A DNA stretch of 64,000 nt, from contig BMTG01000008.1 of NCBI GenBank assembly GCA_014649555.1, positions 248,001 to 312,000 on the forward strand. The letters are read 5' to 3'. How positions within the stretch are numbered: position 1 is the first letter of the stretch; every line of letters starts with the position of its first letter. A model generated the notes under the pieces. That model saw only the letters and a program-made list of their open reading frames with translations, ran no database searches and was not told the DNA's origin. The DNA is from Streptomyces globisporus (lineage in GTDB: Bacteria > Actinomycetota > Actinomycetes > Streptomycetales > Streptomycetaceae). A program made the position numbers and the translations under genes. Shown here one piece after another: positions 1-11,141 of this stretch.

Positions 1-325
1 CGCCGCCCTGAACGCCGAGACGCTGATGGTCCTCACCGATGTCGAGGGGCTTTACGAGGACTGGCCCAACAGCGACGACGTCATCAGTCGGCTGACCGCC
101 AGTCAGCTGGAGAAGCTGCTGCCCGAGCTGTCCAGCGGCATGGTCCCCAAGATGCAGGGCTGCCTCCACGCCGTACGCAACGGTGTCGAGACCGCCCGCG
201 TCATCGACGGCCGGGTCCAGCACTCGATCCTGCTGGAGATCTTCACCGACGAGGGCATCGGCACCATGGTCGTGCCGGACGCCCCCATCGACGTACACGG
301 AGTACCTGAACAGGGGGAATCATGA
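1..325 (+). CDS. argB: Acetylglutamate kinase, C-terminal part (5' end outside window)
   Basis: Open frame entering from the left edge (first full codon at 2) and ending TGA at 323-325; about 107 C-terminal residues are present. The [15 protein letters not shown] stretch and the following [14 protein letters not shown] and GIGTMVVPD stretches are typical of the C-terminal amino-acid kinase fold of N-acetylglutamate kinase, which phosphorylates N-acetylglutamate in the second step of arginine synthesis. Its stop overlaps the argD start (ATGA), as expected for an argCJBD-type operon whose promoter lies upstream of this window. Identification is firm; completeness and the start cannot be judged here. 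Confidence 0.95.
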   Translation, partial: AALNAETLMVLTDVEGLYEDWPNSDDVISRLTASQLEKLLPELSSGMVPKMQGCLHAVRNGVETARVIDGRVQHSILLEIFTDEGIGTMVVPDAPIDVHGVPEQGES

Positions 326-1527
326 CCGGCACAGAGGCTTCGGGACTCACCTCGCGGTGGCAGGGCGCGCTGATGGACAACTACGGCACGCCCCGCCTGC
401 CGCTCGTCCGGGGCGAAGGCGCGTACGTCTGGGCCGAGGACGGCACCCGCTACCTCGACTTCGTCGGCGGCATCGCGGTCAACGCACTCGGCCACGCCCA
501 CCCGGCCGTCGTCGAGGCCGTCTCCACCCAGATCGCCTCCCTCGGCCATGTGTCGAATCTGTTCATCGCCGAGCCGCCGGTCGCCCTCGCGGAGCGGCTG
601 CTCCAGCTCTTCGGCCGTCAGGGCCGGGTCTTCTTCGCCAACTCCGGTGCGGAGGCCAACGAGGCCGCCTTCAAGATCGGCCGGCTCACCGGGCGCAGCC
701 ACATGGTCGCGACCGACGGCGGTTTCCACGGCCGGACGATGGGCGCGCTCGCGCTGACCGGCCAGCCCGGCAAGCAGGAGCCGTTCGTCCCGCTGCCCGG
801 CGATGTCACGCATGTGCCGTACGGAGACGTGGACGCCCTGCGCGCAGCGGTGACCACCGACACCGCCCTGGTCATCATCGAGCCGATCCAGGGCGAGAAC
901 GGCGTCGTCGTCCCGCCCAAGGGCTACCTGGAGGCGGCCCGGGAGATCACCCGGGCGACCGGGACGCTGCTCGTCCTGGACGAGGTGCAGACCGGGATCG
1001 GGCGCTGCGGCCAGTGGTTCGAGCACCAGGCGCACCAGAGTGTCGAGCCGGACATCGTCACGCTCGCCAAGGGCCTCGGCGGCGGTCTGCCCATCGGCGC
1101 GACGGTCGCCTTCGGCCCGGCCGCCGACCTGCTGAAGCCGGGTCACCACGGCACGACGTTCGGCGGCAACCCGGTCGCCTGCGCCGCCGGACTCGCCGTC
1201 ATCGACACCCTCGCGGCCGACGGCACGCTCGACAACGTCAAGCGGCTCGGCGAGAAGATCCGCGACGGCGTGGAGGCGCTGGGACACCCGCTGGTATCCC
1301 ATGTCCGCGGCAGCGGCCTGCTGCTGGGTATCGTGCTCACCGGACCCCTCGCACCGCAGGTGCAGCAGGCGGCCCAGGGAGCCGGCCTCCTGGTGAACGC
1401 GCCCGCCCCCGATGTCGTACGGCTCATGCCGCCGCTGATCATCGGTGACGCGGAGGTGGACGCGTTCCTGGAGATCCTGCCGGGCGCTCTCGACGCGGCA
1501 CACGGGGACGGACGATCCGGAGCATGA
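322..1527 (+). CDS. argD: Acetylornithine aminotransferase
   Basis: 401 residues, class III PLP-dependent aminotransferase that converts N-acetylglutamate semialdehyde to N-acetylornithine. PLP-site features are visible: [10 protein letters not shown] near residue 110, [10 protein letters not shown] with the cofactor-binding Asp about 220, and LAKGLGGG with the Schiff-base Lys about 250. The ATG overlaps the argB stop by four bases, so translation is coupled. Length is normal for the family. ArgD enzymes can also act as succinyldiaminopimelate aminotransferase, but the arg context makes arginine synthesis the main role. Confidence 0.97.
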   Translation: MTGTEASGLTSRWQGALMDNYGTPRLPLVRGEGAYVWAEDGTRYLDFVGGIAVNALGHAHPAVVEAVSTQIASLGHVSNLFIAEPPVALAERLLQLFGRQGRVFFANSGAEANEAAFKIGRLTGRSHMVATDGGFHGRTMGALALTGQPGKQEPFVPLPGDVTHVPYGDVDALRAAVTTDTALVIIEPIQGENGVVVPPKGYLEAAREITRATGTLLVLDEVQTGIGRCGQWFEHQAHQSVEPDIVTLAKGLGGGLPIGATVAFGPAADLLKPGHHGTTFGGNPVACAAGLAVIDTLAADGTLDNVKRLGEKIRDGVEALGHPLVSHVRGSGLLLGIVLTGPLAPQVQQAAQGAGLLVNAPAPDVVRLMPPLIIGDAEVDAFLEILPGALDAAHGDGRSGA

Positions 1528-1552
1528 CCCTCCGGAGAATGAGGCGACGACG

Positions 1553-2089
1553 ATGACCGAGGCGCAGGAATCCGAGCACGGCGGGCCGTCCGTGCCGCAG
1601 ACCCGCACCGCCCGCCACCGCCGGATCGTGGACATCCTGAACCGGCAGCCGGTCCGCTCGCAGAGCCAGCTGGCCAAGCTCCTCGCCGACGACGGGCTGA
1701 GCGTCACCCAGGCTACGCTCTCCCGGGACCTCGATGAGCTGGGCGCGGTCAAGATCCGCAACACCGGCGGCGAGCTGATCTACGCGGTGCCCAGCGAGGG
1801 CGGATTCCGCACCCCGCAGGCCCCGCTGGGCGGCTCGGCCAAGGAGGAGCGGATGCGCCGGCTCTCGGCCGAACTGCTCATCTCGGCCGAGGCGTCGGCC
1901 AACCTGGTGGTGCTCCGTACGCCGCCGGGCGCGGCCCAGTTCCTCGCCTCGGCCATCGACCAGGCCGAACTGCACGACATCCTCGGCACGATCGCGGGCG
2001 ACGACACGCTGATGCTCATCAGCCGCGACGCGCACGGCGGTCAGGCGCTCGCCGACCATCTGCTGAGGCTCGCTCAGAACGACCGCTGA
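1553..2089 (+). CDS. argR: Arginine repressor ArgR
   Basis: 178 residues from ATG 1553, preceded by a GGAG/GAGG stretch; an upstream in-frame start at 1445 would lie inside argD and is not used. The N-terminus has a winged-helix domain (residues about 20-90, with SQSQLAKLL and [17 protein letters not shown] as the recognition region). The C-terminal oligomerisation and arginine-binding domain carries the [11 protein letters not shown] motif around the GxxxGDDT arginine site. It starts 25 bases after argD, so it is probably cotranscribed with the biosynthetic genes it represses. Candidate target in the window: the ARG-box-like site before argG. Confidence 0.96.
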   Translation: MTEAQESEHGGPSVPQTRTARHRRIVDILNRQPVRSQSQLAKLLADDGLSVTQATLSRDLDELGAVKIRNTGGELIYAVPSEGGFRTPQAPLGGSAKEERMRRLSAELLISAEASANLVVLRTPPGAAQFLASAIDQAELHDILGTIAGDDTLMLISRDAHGGQALADHLLRLAQNDR

Positions 2090-2099
2090 GCCGCTCCGT

Positions 2100-2804
2100 T
2101 CAGTAGCGCGTGATCGCGGTCGGGCCCGACGAGGTCCCGACCGCGATGTGCGGCCGCCGCCCCGGCTCCGCCCAGGCCAGGATCTCCGCCATGGCGTCGG
2201 CGGGTACGGACACACAACCCGCCGTCGCCCCGCGCCCGTTCACATGCAGGAAGACCCCCGCGCCCCGGTTACGCACCGGCTGTTCGTAGTTGAAGCCGAT
2301 CACCAGTGCCCGGGCGTACTGCGTACCGTAGGAGACCAGGTGCTCGGCCTCCGCCGCCCGGCAGTGGGAGGGCCGCGGTTCCACCCAGCGGTTGTACGCG
2401 ACCGAGTCGTTGTCCTGGCACCACCAGGAGTCGTCGTTCACCTTCCGGTACGGATACGTCGTCCCCGCCGGGGCGTCCTCGATGCCGAAGGCGTACGGCA
2501 GGTCGTACAGCCCCGTCGGCGTGGTGCTGGTGCCCTGCTCCCGGGTCGCCCCCTCGGCCAGCCCGTTCGCCCCGAACCGCGCGGGCGCGGACCCCGCCTC
2601 CGCCCACCGGCCCCCGCGCCGCTCCCACCAGGTCACCGTGCCGGTGGTGGAGCCGGTGTCCGGGGCCTCGGCGGTGATCAGTTGTGTGCCGCCGCCGGTG
2701 TCCGCCAGCCGGTCCGGCAGGGGCGGTACGTCGGAGGCGGGGGCGGCCCCGAGGGAGCCGGCCAGGGCGAGGAGAACGGCGGCGGTCACCAGTGATCTGC
2801 GCAT
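2100..2804 (-). CDS. Secreted L,D-transpeptidase-like (YkuD fold) protein
   Basis: 234 residues from ATG 2804; longer in-frame starts add an Arg-rich stretch with no signal, so the start giving a clean signal peptide (MRRSLVTAAVLLALAG, Ala-rich cleavage region) is chosen. The C-terminal half contains HVNGRGATAGCVSV, the H-x9-GC signature of the YkuD family with catalytic His about 187 and Cys about 197. Such proteins form 3-3 peptidoglycan crosslinks or are secreted relatives of unknown substrate; a preceding YPYRKVNDDSWWCQDN stretch is typical of the ErfK/YbiS/YnhG-like subgroup. It ends convergently 10 bases from argR. Activity is inferred from the motif only. Confidence 0.8.
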   Translation of the reverse strand: MRRSLVTAAVLLALAGSLGAAPASDVPPLPDRLADTGGGTQLITAEAPDTGSTTGTVTWWERRGGRWAEAGSAPARFGANGLAEGATREQGTSTTPTGLYDLPYAFGIEDAPAGTTYPYRKVNDDSWWCQDNDSVAYNRWVEPRPSHCRAAEAEHLVSYGTQYARALVIGFNYEQPVRNRGAGVFLHVNGRGATAGCVSVPADAMAEILAWAEPGRRPHIAVGTSSGPTAITRY

Positions 2805-2883
2805 GCTCCGGACCGTACGGCGGCCGGGGGTGGCGAGCCTCCGCGTCTGCTCCGTACGGCCCAGCGGCGTGCCCCGGGGGGTG

Positions 2884-4164
2884 TCACCCATACCCGGGGG
2901 CCGGGCGGCTCTGCCGCGCCGCCGCCCGTAGCAGCCGGTCCGCCGCCACCCGCACCGCGCGCGGCCTCTCCGGCGCACTCCGCTCGCGCAGCAGGGACTC
3001 CGGAATCCCGGCGGCGTCCGGCAGCAGGGCCCGGGTCGCCGCCCGCACCACGGCCGGGCTCGGGTCGTCCAGCAACGGCGTCAGCCGCTCCCGTTCCACC
3101 GCGTCCAGCGCGCGCAGCCCGCTGATCGCGTGCACCCGAACCGAGGGCAGCGGGTGCCCGAGGAGGACCCACAGCGTCTCCGCGTCCGTCGCGCGGTCGC
3201 CGCATTCGCCGAGCCCGGCGGCGGCGGCCGGGTGTGCGGCCGGGTCCGCGCACAGGCCCCGGTGGACGGGCAACGGGTCGACGCCGCCCTGCCGCAGGAC
3301 GTAGCGCGCGCAGGCCCGTACGACGCCCGAGCGGTCGACGAGGAAGAGCTCCGCGTCACCGTGCCGCCCGGCCCGCCGCAAGGCGGTCACCCCGGCCGCC
3401 CGCACCCGGGGAGCGCGGGCCGCCAGCAGCCGGTCCAGCACGGCGGCCGCGTCCGGGTCCGCAGTCGCGCCCGGCCTCACGGCGGCCTCCGCGCAGAGGT
3501 CCTGGAGCGTGACGTCACCGCAGGTCGCCGCCGTGGTGGCCAGCTCCATCGGCGTCAGCAGCCCCCGCTCCACCGCGATCCGGTACGCGAGTCTGTACGT
3601 CGCCCGGCCGGGACGGGCCGTCAGCGCCAGCACCTCGGCCGCCGGTCCCTCACGCAGCGCGTCCTCCAGCAAGGTCCGCGCGAAGTCGCCCCGCTCCCGC
3701 CGAGACAGCCGCAGGATCACATCGGCCAGCGGGAACAGCGCGTCGCCGGGCAGTTCGGCGAGAGCCGCCCGGGCCTTCTCGCGGACCGGAGCGACCCAGT
3801 CCGCGCACCGCACCACCAGGAGCGGCCGCAGCTCGGGGGCGGTGCGGACCGCGTCCAGCGCCGCCTCCCGGACCCGCCCGTCCGGGTGGCACAGCGCGAT
3901 GGCGGGCGGGGGTGGCGGCGGCGAGGTCGGGGGTGCGGCCCTCGAACCCGTACGTCCGCGCAACCGGTCCAGCAGCGTCGGGGCCGGCCGTTCCGGTTCC
4001 CCGGGCGGGCGGGTGAACAGCCAGGGGCGGTCGTCCAGATTCCGCACCCCGGCATCGAAGGCGAGCCATGCGTCGGCCGACGCGATGTCGAACGCCTCCA
4101 CCGGCGTCACGCCCTCGCACACCTGCACCACGGCTCTCATGGTCTCCAGGTCCCTGCCGTCCAC
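2884..4164 (-). CDS. HEAT-like repeat protein, function unknown
   Basis: 426 residues from a GTG at 4164 with an AGGGGG ribosome site six bases ahead; ATG 4140 is an alternative. The protein is almost wholly Ala/Leu/Arg-rich helices in repeating units such as VREAALDAVRTAPELRPLLV, SVRVHAISGLRAL and AVVRAATRALL, typical of HEAT/PBS-lyase-type scaffold repeats. A Pro run (SPPPPPPA, about residue 80) separates an N-terminal segment from the repeats. No signal peptide or catalytic motif is seen, so a cytoplasmic protein-interaction role is likely. It precedes the transpeptidase-like gene on the same strand by 80 bases. Confidence 0.7.
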   Translation of the reverse strand: MDGRDLETMRAVVQVCEGVTPVEAFDIASADAWLAFDAGVRNLDDRPWLFTRPPGEPERPAPTLLDRLRGRTGSRAAPPTSPPPPPPAIALCHPDGRVREAALDAVRTAPELRPLLVVRCADWVAPVREKARAALAELPGDALFPLADVILRLSRRERGDFARTLLEDALREGPAAEVLALTARPGRATYRLAYRIAVERGLLTPMELATTAATCGDVTLQDLCAEAAVRPGATADPDAAAVLDRLLAARAPRVRAAGVTALRRAGRHGDAELFLVDRSGVVRACARYVLRQGGVDPLPVHRGLCADPAAHPAAAAGLGECGDRATDAETLWVLLGHPLPSVRVHAISGLRALDAVERERLTPLLDDPSPAVVRAATRALLPDAAGIPESLLRERSAPERPRAVRVAADRLLRAAARQSRPAPGYG

Positions 4165-4286
4165 CGCGGCCCCCTTCGTCGGCTGCCGATGCTAGGGCCG
4201 TTCCGGCCAAGAAGCGTCGGCATTTTCCGTCCGTACGGCTGCGTAGGCCTCTCTGACCTGCCGCTTTGACAAACAATACGGAGGAA

Positions 4287-4314
4287 CGCATAGTTATACC
4301 CATCAGTGATTGCA
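4287..4314 (+). promoter_or_regulatory. Candidate ArgR operator (ARG box) upstream of argG
   Basis: CGCATAGTTATACC at 4287-4300 matches the general bacterial ARG-box pattern TGCATAATTATGCA at about 10 of 14 positions, and the partial half TGATTGCA follows at 4307-4314. The site is 31 bases before the argG GTG, in an A+T-rich pocket in otherwise G+C-rich DNA. Matching was by eye against a remembered consensus. Confidence 0.45.
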
Positions 4315-4330
4315 CCGTAAGGAGAAACCC

Positions 4331-7062
<2,732 letters not shown>

Positions 7063-7164
7063 GGGCAGCAGGTGGTGGCGGTGTCGTAAGAGGTCCACGA
7101 AGGGTGTCGCGAGCTACGTTCACCGGGGTAGGAGTAACCGAAACCCGACCCCGAGGAGCCCGCG

Positions 7165-8136
7165 ATGCCCTTCGCCGCCCTGGCCGCCGCGACGACCCCG
7201 ACCGCCCACATCGGACTCGGCCTGGCCGCCGTCGGGAGGCCCGGCTACATCAACCTCCACCGGGACCGCGACCTGCCCGCCGACCGCGACCCCGACGCCC
7301 TGCGCGCCCGCACCCACGAGCTCCTGGACGCCGCCTACGCGCAGGGCGTCCGGTACGTCGACACCGCCCGCTCCTACGGCCGCGCCGAGGAGTTCCTCGC
7401 CGAGTGGCTGGATGCCCGGCCCTCGTTCACCGACCTCGTCGTCGGCAGCAAGTGGGGCTACACCTACACCGCCGACTGGAGCGTCGAGGCCGAGCACCAC
7501 GAGGTCAAGGACCACAGCCTCGCCACCTTCGAGCGCCAGTACGCCGAGACCCGCGACCTCCTCGGCGGCCGGCTCAGCCTCTACCAGGTCCACTCGGTCA
7601 CCCCGGACAGCCCGGCGCTCACCGACAAGGAACTGCTCGACCGGCTCGCCGCCCTGGCCGCCGACGGCGTCACCGTCGGCCTCTCCACCAGCGGGCCCGC
7701 CCAGGCCGACGCGATCCGGGCGGCCCTCGCCGTCACGGTCGACGGCGAACCCCTCTTCCGTACGGTCCAGGCCACCTACAACGCCCTGGAGACCTCGGCC
7801 GCGCCCGCGCTCGCCGAGGCCCACGACGCCGGGCTCACCGTGATCGTCAAGGAGGGCATGGCCAACGGGCGGCTCGCCGGGGACGAGGCCCCGGCCGTGT
7901 TCCAGGAGATCGCCGCCGACGCGGGGGTGGGCGGCGACGCGGTGGCCCTGGCGCTCGTCCTCCACCAGCCCTGGGCGGGCGTCGTGCTCTCCGGCGCCGC
8001 CACGGCTGCCCAGCTCTCGGGCAATCTGCACGCCGCCGTCGTCGACCTGGACGACGAGCAGCGGGCGAGCCTCGACGCCCTGGTCGAGGAGCCGGAGGCG
8101 TACTGGCGGCACCGCGCCGGGCTGCCCTGGCACTGA
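7165..8136 (+). CDS. Aldo/keto reductase
   Basis: 323 residues, ATG with GAGGAG six bases ahead. The (beta/alpha)8 NADPH-dependent reductase fold is indicated by the catalytic tetrad Asp66 and Tyr71 (YVDTARSYGRAE), Lys96 (VGSKWGY) and His143 (YQVHSV), followed by the phosphate-binding C-terminal region (VVLSGAAT). It probably reduces a carbonyl compound, but the substrate cannot be inferred. It is convergent with helR, with only 34 bases between stops. Confidence 0.9.
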   Translation: MPFAALAAATTPTAHIGLGLAAVGRPGYINLHRDRDLPADRDPDALRARTHELLDAAYAQGVRYVDTARSYGRAEEFLAEWLDARPSFTDLVVGSKWGYTYTADWSVEAEHHEVKDHSLATFERQYAETRDLLGGRLSLYQVHSVTPDSPALTDKELLDRLAALAADGVTVGLSTSGPAQADAIRAALAVTVDGEPLFRTVQATYNALETSAAPALAEAHDAGLTVIVKEGMANGRLAGDEAPAVFQEIAADAGVGGDAVALALVLHQPWAGVVLSGAATAAQLSGNLHAAVVDLDDEQRASLDALVEEPEAYWRHRAGLPWH

Positions 8137-8170
8137 CGCCGGCCCGGCCGGGCGGCCTGCCCGGGTGGCC

Positions 8171-10336
8171 TCAGGAACCGGTGAGGATCACGAGTTCCCG
8201 GGTCGCCCGGGTCATCGCCACATACCGGTCCACCGCCCCCCGGACGCCGTCGCCGAACGTCTCCGGTTCGACGAGCACGACCAGGTCGAACTCCAGGCCC
8301 TTCGACAGCTCCGGGGTCAGCGACCGCACCCGGGCCGTCGGCCGGAAGTCCGGGGCGCCGATGACACAGGCGGTTCCGTCCTCGTGCGCGGCGAGCCGGT
8401 CGGCGAGGACGGTGTCCAGGTCGTCGACGGAACCGTGGGCGACCGGGACGCCGCTGCTGCGGACGGAGACCGGCACGTTGGCGTCCGGGAGCGCGGCCCG
8501 GACCACCGGCGCCGCCTCCGCCATGATCTCCTCCGGCGTGCGGTAGTTGACGGTCAGCGAGGCCAGGGTGATCCGGTCGAGACCGACCCGCTCAAGCCGC
8601 TCCCGCCAGCTCTCGGGGAACCCGTTCCGGGCCTGCGCCCGGTCCCCGACGACGGTGAAGCTCCGGGACGGGCAGCGTCGGATCAGCATCTGCCACTGGG
8701 CGTCGGTCAGTTCCTGGGCCTCGTCCACGACGATGTGCGCGAACGGCCCGGCCAGCAGGTCCGGCTCCACCCCGTTCGGTCGGTCGGCGGTGGCCAGGGA
8801 CTCCCTCAGGTCCTCCCCGCGCAGCATCACCAGCGCCCCCTCGCCGTCCGCATCGGCGTCGGCCAGCGTCTCGTCGGCGAGCAGGCTCTCGACGACCCGG
8901 TCCATCTGCTCCCGCTCGGCGGCGGCCGCCGCCTCGTGCCGCCGCCGGCGCCGGGACGCCTCCGGATCGCCGAGCCGCAGCCGTGCCGCGTCCAGGATCG
9001 GCAGGTCGGACTCCGTCCAGGCCTGAGCGTCCGCCCGCCGCAGCCGCCGGCCCTCCTCGGCGGTCAGCCAGGGGGCGCACTTGCGCAGATAGGCGGGTAC
9101 GGACCAGAGATCGGCGACCAGGTCGGCCGCCTCGATCAGCGGCCAGGCGCGGTCGAAGAGGGCGAACAGCTCCCGGTTCAGCCGCAGCGAGGCGCGCAGT
9201 TGCTCCTCGGGCGCATCGCCGTCGTGCTTGTCCACCAGGATCGTGAGCAGCTCCTCCCAGACCTGGTCGCGCGCCTCGTTGTGCGGCGTGCCCGGATCCG
9301 GCGCCCCGAAGGCCGAGGCCCAGTCGGCGGCGCTCAGCCAGATGTCCGACCAGTGCGTCTCCACCCGTACGCCCTCGGAGGGCGGCTCCTCGTAGAACCG
9401 GACGGCCGGCTCGACCGCCGCCACCAGCTCCGCGGACGCCTTCAGCCGCGCCACCTCAGGGTCGCTCTCGGGCCCCGCCGCCGCACCCTCGGCGACCAGG
9501 TCCCGCAGGGTGCACGTCTGCACCCCCTCCTCCCCGAGGCTCGGCAGGACATCCGCGACGTACCCGAGATAGGGCTCGTTGGGCCCGACGAACAGCACGC
9601 CGCCGCGACGGTGACCCAGGCGCGGGTCGGCGTACAGCAGATAGGCGGAGCGGTGCAGGGCGACGACGGTCTTCCCCGTGCCGGGCCCGCCGTCGACGAC
9701 GAGCGCGCCCCGGGAACCCGCCCGGATGACGGCGTCCTGGTCGGCCTGGATGGTGCCCAGCACATCGCGCATTCGGGCCGACCGGGCGGAGCCCAGACTC
9801 GCGATGAACGCGGACCGGTCGTCCAGCGCGGCATGCCCGGCAAGGCCCTCCGGCGCGAACACCTCGTCCCAGTAGTCGCCGACCCGGCCGCCGGTCCAAC
9901 GGTAGCGGCGGCGGCTCACCAGGCCCATCGGGTCGCCGTGGGTGGCCCCGAAGAACGGCTCGGCGGCGGGGGAGCGCCAGTCGACCAGCAGCCGGCGGCC
10001 CGTGCTGTCGGTCAGGCCGAGCCGTCCCACGTACAGCGGCGCGGAGCCGTCCGCCGCGACCATGCGCCCGAGGCACAGGTCGAGGCCGAACCGGCGCAGG
10101 GTGCGCAGCCGGGTGGTCAGCCGGTGGATCTCGACGTCCCGGTCCATCGCCGCCCGGCTCGCCCCGCCGGGCGCCCGGCGCTCGGCCGCGAGCCGGGCGG
10201 TCAGCTCGGCGATCGACTGCTCCAGGCAGTGGGCGATGGCCGCGAAGTGCTGCTCGTCCTCGGCGATGAGCGCCGGGTCGGCCTTGGCGGAGAGCCGGTC
10301 GGGGAGGTCGAACGCGCTGGTGGTCAGGGGTGTCAC
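8171..10336 (-). CDS. helR: HelD/HelR-type RNA polymerase recycling motor ATPase
   Basis: 721 residues from a GTG at 10336 with a weak GGAA site. It is a UvrD/Rep-like superfamily 1 ATPase of the HelD class: an N-terminal helical arm (LIAEDEQHFAAIAH) of the kind that enters the RNA polymerase secondary channel, Walker A GGPGTGKT at about 216-223, DEAQ at 538-541, TVVGDRAQA, and LSKGLEFDLVV and VAMTRATRELVI near the C-terminus. HelD proteins remove stalled RNA polymerase from DNA; the HelR subgroup displaces rifamycins and confers resistance. The HelR assignment, rather than a generic HelD, rests mainly on the RAE-like palindrome in its promoter. Biochemical specificity is inferred. Confidence 0.82.
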   Translation of the reverse strand: MTPLTTSAFDLPDRLSAKADPALIAEDEQHFAAIAHCLEQSIAELTARLAAERRAPGGASRAAMDRDVEIHRLTTRLRTLRRFGLDLCLGRMVAADGSAPLYVGRLGLTDSTGRRLLVDWRSPAAEPFFGATHGDPMGLVSRRRYRWTGGRVGDYWDEVFAPEGLAGHAALDDRSAFIASLGSARSARMRDVLGTIQADQDAVIRAGSRGALVVDGGPGTGKTVVALHRSAYLLYADPRLGHRRGGVLFVGPNEPYLGYVADVLPSLGEEGVQTCTLRDLVAEGAAAGPESDPEVARLKASAELVAAVEPAVRFYEEPPSEGVRVETHWSDIWLSAADWASAFGAPDPGTPHNEARDQVWEELLTILVDKHDGDAPEEQLRASLRLNRELFALFDRAWPLIEAADLVADLWSVPAYLRKCAPWLTAEEGRRLRRADAQAWTESDLPILDAARLRLGDPEASRRRRRHEAAAAAEREQMDRVVESLLADETLADADADGEGALVMLRGEDLRESLATADRPNGVEPDLLAGPFAHIVVDEAQELTDAQWQMLIRRCPSRSFTVVGDRAQARNGFPESWRERLERVGLDRITLASLTVNYRTPEEIMAEAAPVVRAALPDANVPVSVRSSGVPVAHGSVDDLDTVLADRLAAHEDGTACVIGAPDFRPTARVRSLTPELSKGLEFDLVVLVEPETFGDGVRGAVDRYVAMTRATRELVILTGS

Positions 10337-10396
10337 GTCGTCAGTTCCGATCTGCGGTGCTTACGGGGCGGTGCCCCGTCCCGGCTACGGCGGACG

Positions 10397-10427
10397 ATTG
10401 TGCGGCATTTGGGGGGCCTTGCGGCAA
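10397..10427 (-). promoter_or_regulatory. Candidate helR promoter with -35 inside the RAE-like dyad
   Basis: On the minus strand TTGCCG (10422-10427) and CACAAT (10397-10402) are separated by 19 bases, giving a predicted start near 10390 and a leader of about 54 bases. The spacing is longer than ideal, suggesting a weak or factor-dependent promoter. Confidence 0.4.
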
Positions 10428-10435
10428 GACCCCCC
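10411..10435 (+). promoter_or_regulatory. Rifamycin-associated element (RAE)-like palindrome
   Basis: A 25-bp near-perfect dyad: left arm GGGGGGCCTTGC (10411-10422), centre G10423, right arm GCAAGACCCCCC (10424-10435), with one mismatched pair. Its core CTTGCGGCAAG with G- and C-rich flanks agrees with the 19-bp RAE described upstream of rifamycin-resistance genes in Streptomyces, apart from a few flank positions (compared from memory). The helR gene starts 75 bases to the left and tetR 155 bases to the right. Confidence 0.75.
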
Positions 10436-10447
10436 ATGCGCTATAAG
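10419..10447 (+). promoter_or_regulatory. Candidate rightward promoter sharing the RAE-like dyad
   Basis: TTGCGG (10419-10424) and TATAAG (10442-10447) are exactly 17 bases apart, a good vegetative-type promoter. The predicted start is near 10454, so the dyad supplies the -35 of both this promoter and the opposing helR promoter. Confidence 0.55.
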
Positions 10448-10453
10448 TTGAGA

Positions 10454-10490
10454 GTGGCCAGGAGAGGTTATTCCTTCGGCCACTTTTTTT
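10454..10490 (+). terminator. Intrinsic terminator/attenuator with U7 tract
   Basis: GTGGCC (10454-10459) pairs with GGCCAC (10478-10483) across an 18-base loop and is followed directly by seven T (10484-10490). A uridine tract of this length is unusual in Streptomyces. It lies where the RAE-linked rightward transcript would begin, so unless overcome it would yield an RNA of about 35-40 bases. Confidence 0.6.
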
Positions 10491-10555
10491 GTTTCCCGGT
10501 CCCACCCCGCCGCGCCCGGTTCGCCCCCGGGGTGAGCCCGTATGCTCTCCGGTGA
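10454..10555 (+). CDS. Possible leaderless leader peptide before tetR-MFS
   Basis: A 33-codon frame starts with GTG 10454, six bases after the TATAAG box, so its transcript would be leaderless. It reads through the terminator hairpin described separately and stops at TGA 10553-10555, inside the TetR operator. Codons 3-4 are AGG-AGA, both very rare in Streptomyces. A ribosome moving through would melt the hairpin, as in ribosome-controlled attenuators. There is no independent evidence of translation, and the peptide resembles nothing I recognise. Confidence 0.3.
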   Translation: MARRGYSFGHFFCFPVPPRRARFAPGVSPYALR

Positions 10556-10570
10556 GACGAAAATGTCTCA
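10553..10570 (+). promoter_or_regulatory. TetR-type operator
   Basis: Perfect palindrome TGAGAC-N6-GTCTCA, the usual size and form for TetR dimers, 20 bases before the tetR ATG at 10590; a further half site GTCTCA is at 10585-10590. TATGGT (10578-10583) six bases before the ATG suggests a leaderless tetR promoter that a dimer bound here would block, giving autoregulation. Confidence 0.65.
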
Positions 10571-10589
10571 CATGGGTTATGGTCGTCTC

Positions 10590-11141
10590 ATGACACTCGA
10601 CCGTGAGCAGGTTCTGCGCAGCGCCGCCGCCCTGCTGACCCGTAAATCGACCGCCACCATGGACGAGGTCGCCAAGGCCGCGGGTATCGGCCGGGCCACC
10701 CTCCACCGCCACTTCGCCGGGCGCGACGCCCTGGTGAAGGCGCTGGAGAACCTCGGCCTCCAGGAGTTCGAGGCGGCCCTGGACGCCGCCCGGCTCGACG
10801 AGGACACCTCGGAGGAGGGGCTGCGCCGCCTCATCGCGGCCGTCGAGCCCAGCGCCGGGCTGATGTCCTTCCTCGTCAACGAGAACCAGCTCTTCGAGGG
10901 CGACGAGGTCAACGAGGGCTGGAACCGGGCCGACGCCCGGGTCTCCGCCTTCTTCCGCCGCGGTCAGGAACGCGGCGAGTTCCGTATCGACCTCACCCCC
11001 GCCTGGCTGACCGAGGCCCTCTACGGCCTCGTCGGCACCGGAGCCTGGTCCATCCAGACGGGCCGGGTCGCCGCACAGGATTTCCAGTACATGATCGTCG
11101 AGCTGCTGCTCGGCGGAGCACGCCGGAGCGTGGAGCAATGA
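10590..11141 (+). CDS. TetR-family transcriptional regulator
   Basis: 183 residues from ATG 10590; in-frame ATGs at 10563 and 10572 and an upstream start at 10542 would run through the operator. The N-terminal helix-turn-helix reads MDEVAKAAGIGRATLHRHFAG (about residues 24-44), followed by a variable ligand-binding domain. The stop overlaps the start of the MFS gene (ATGA), so the two are coupled. It probably represses itself and the exporter and is released by the exporter's substrate. Confidence 0.9.
   Translation: MTLDREQVLRSAAALLTRKSTATMDEVAKAAGIGRATLHRHFAGRDALVKALENLGLQEFEAALDAARLDEDTSEEGLRRLIAAVEPSAGLMSFLVNENQLFEGDEVNEGWNRADARVSAFFRRGQERGEFRIDLTPAWLTEALYGLVGTGAWSIQTGRVAAQDFQYMIVELLLGGARRSVEQ

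Noticed and set aside
183..1448. Long Arg/Pro-rich frames opposite or out of phase with argD
   Set aside because: GC-bias shadows; argD has family motifs throughout and proper coupling.
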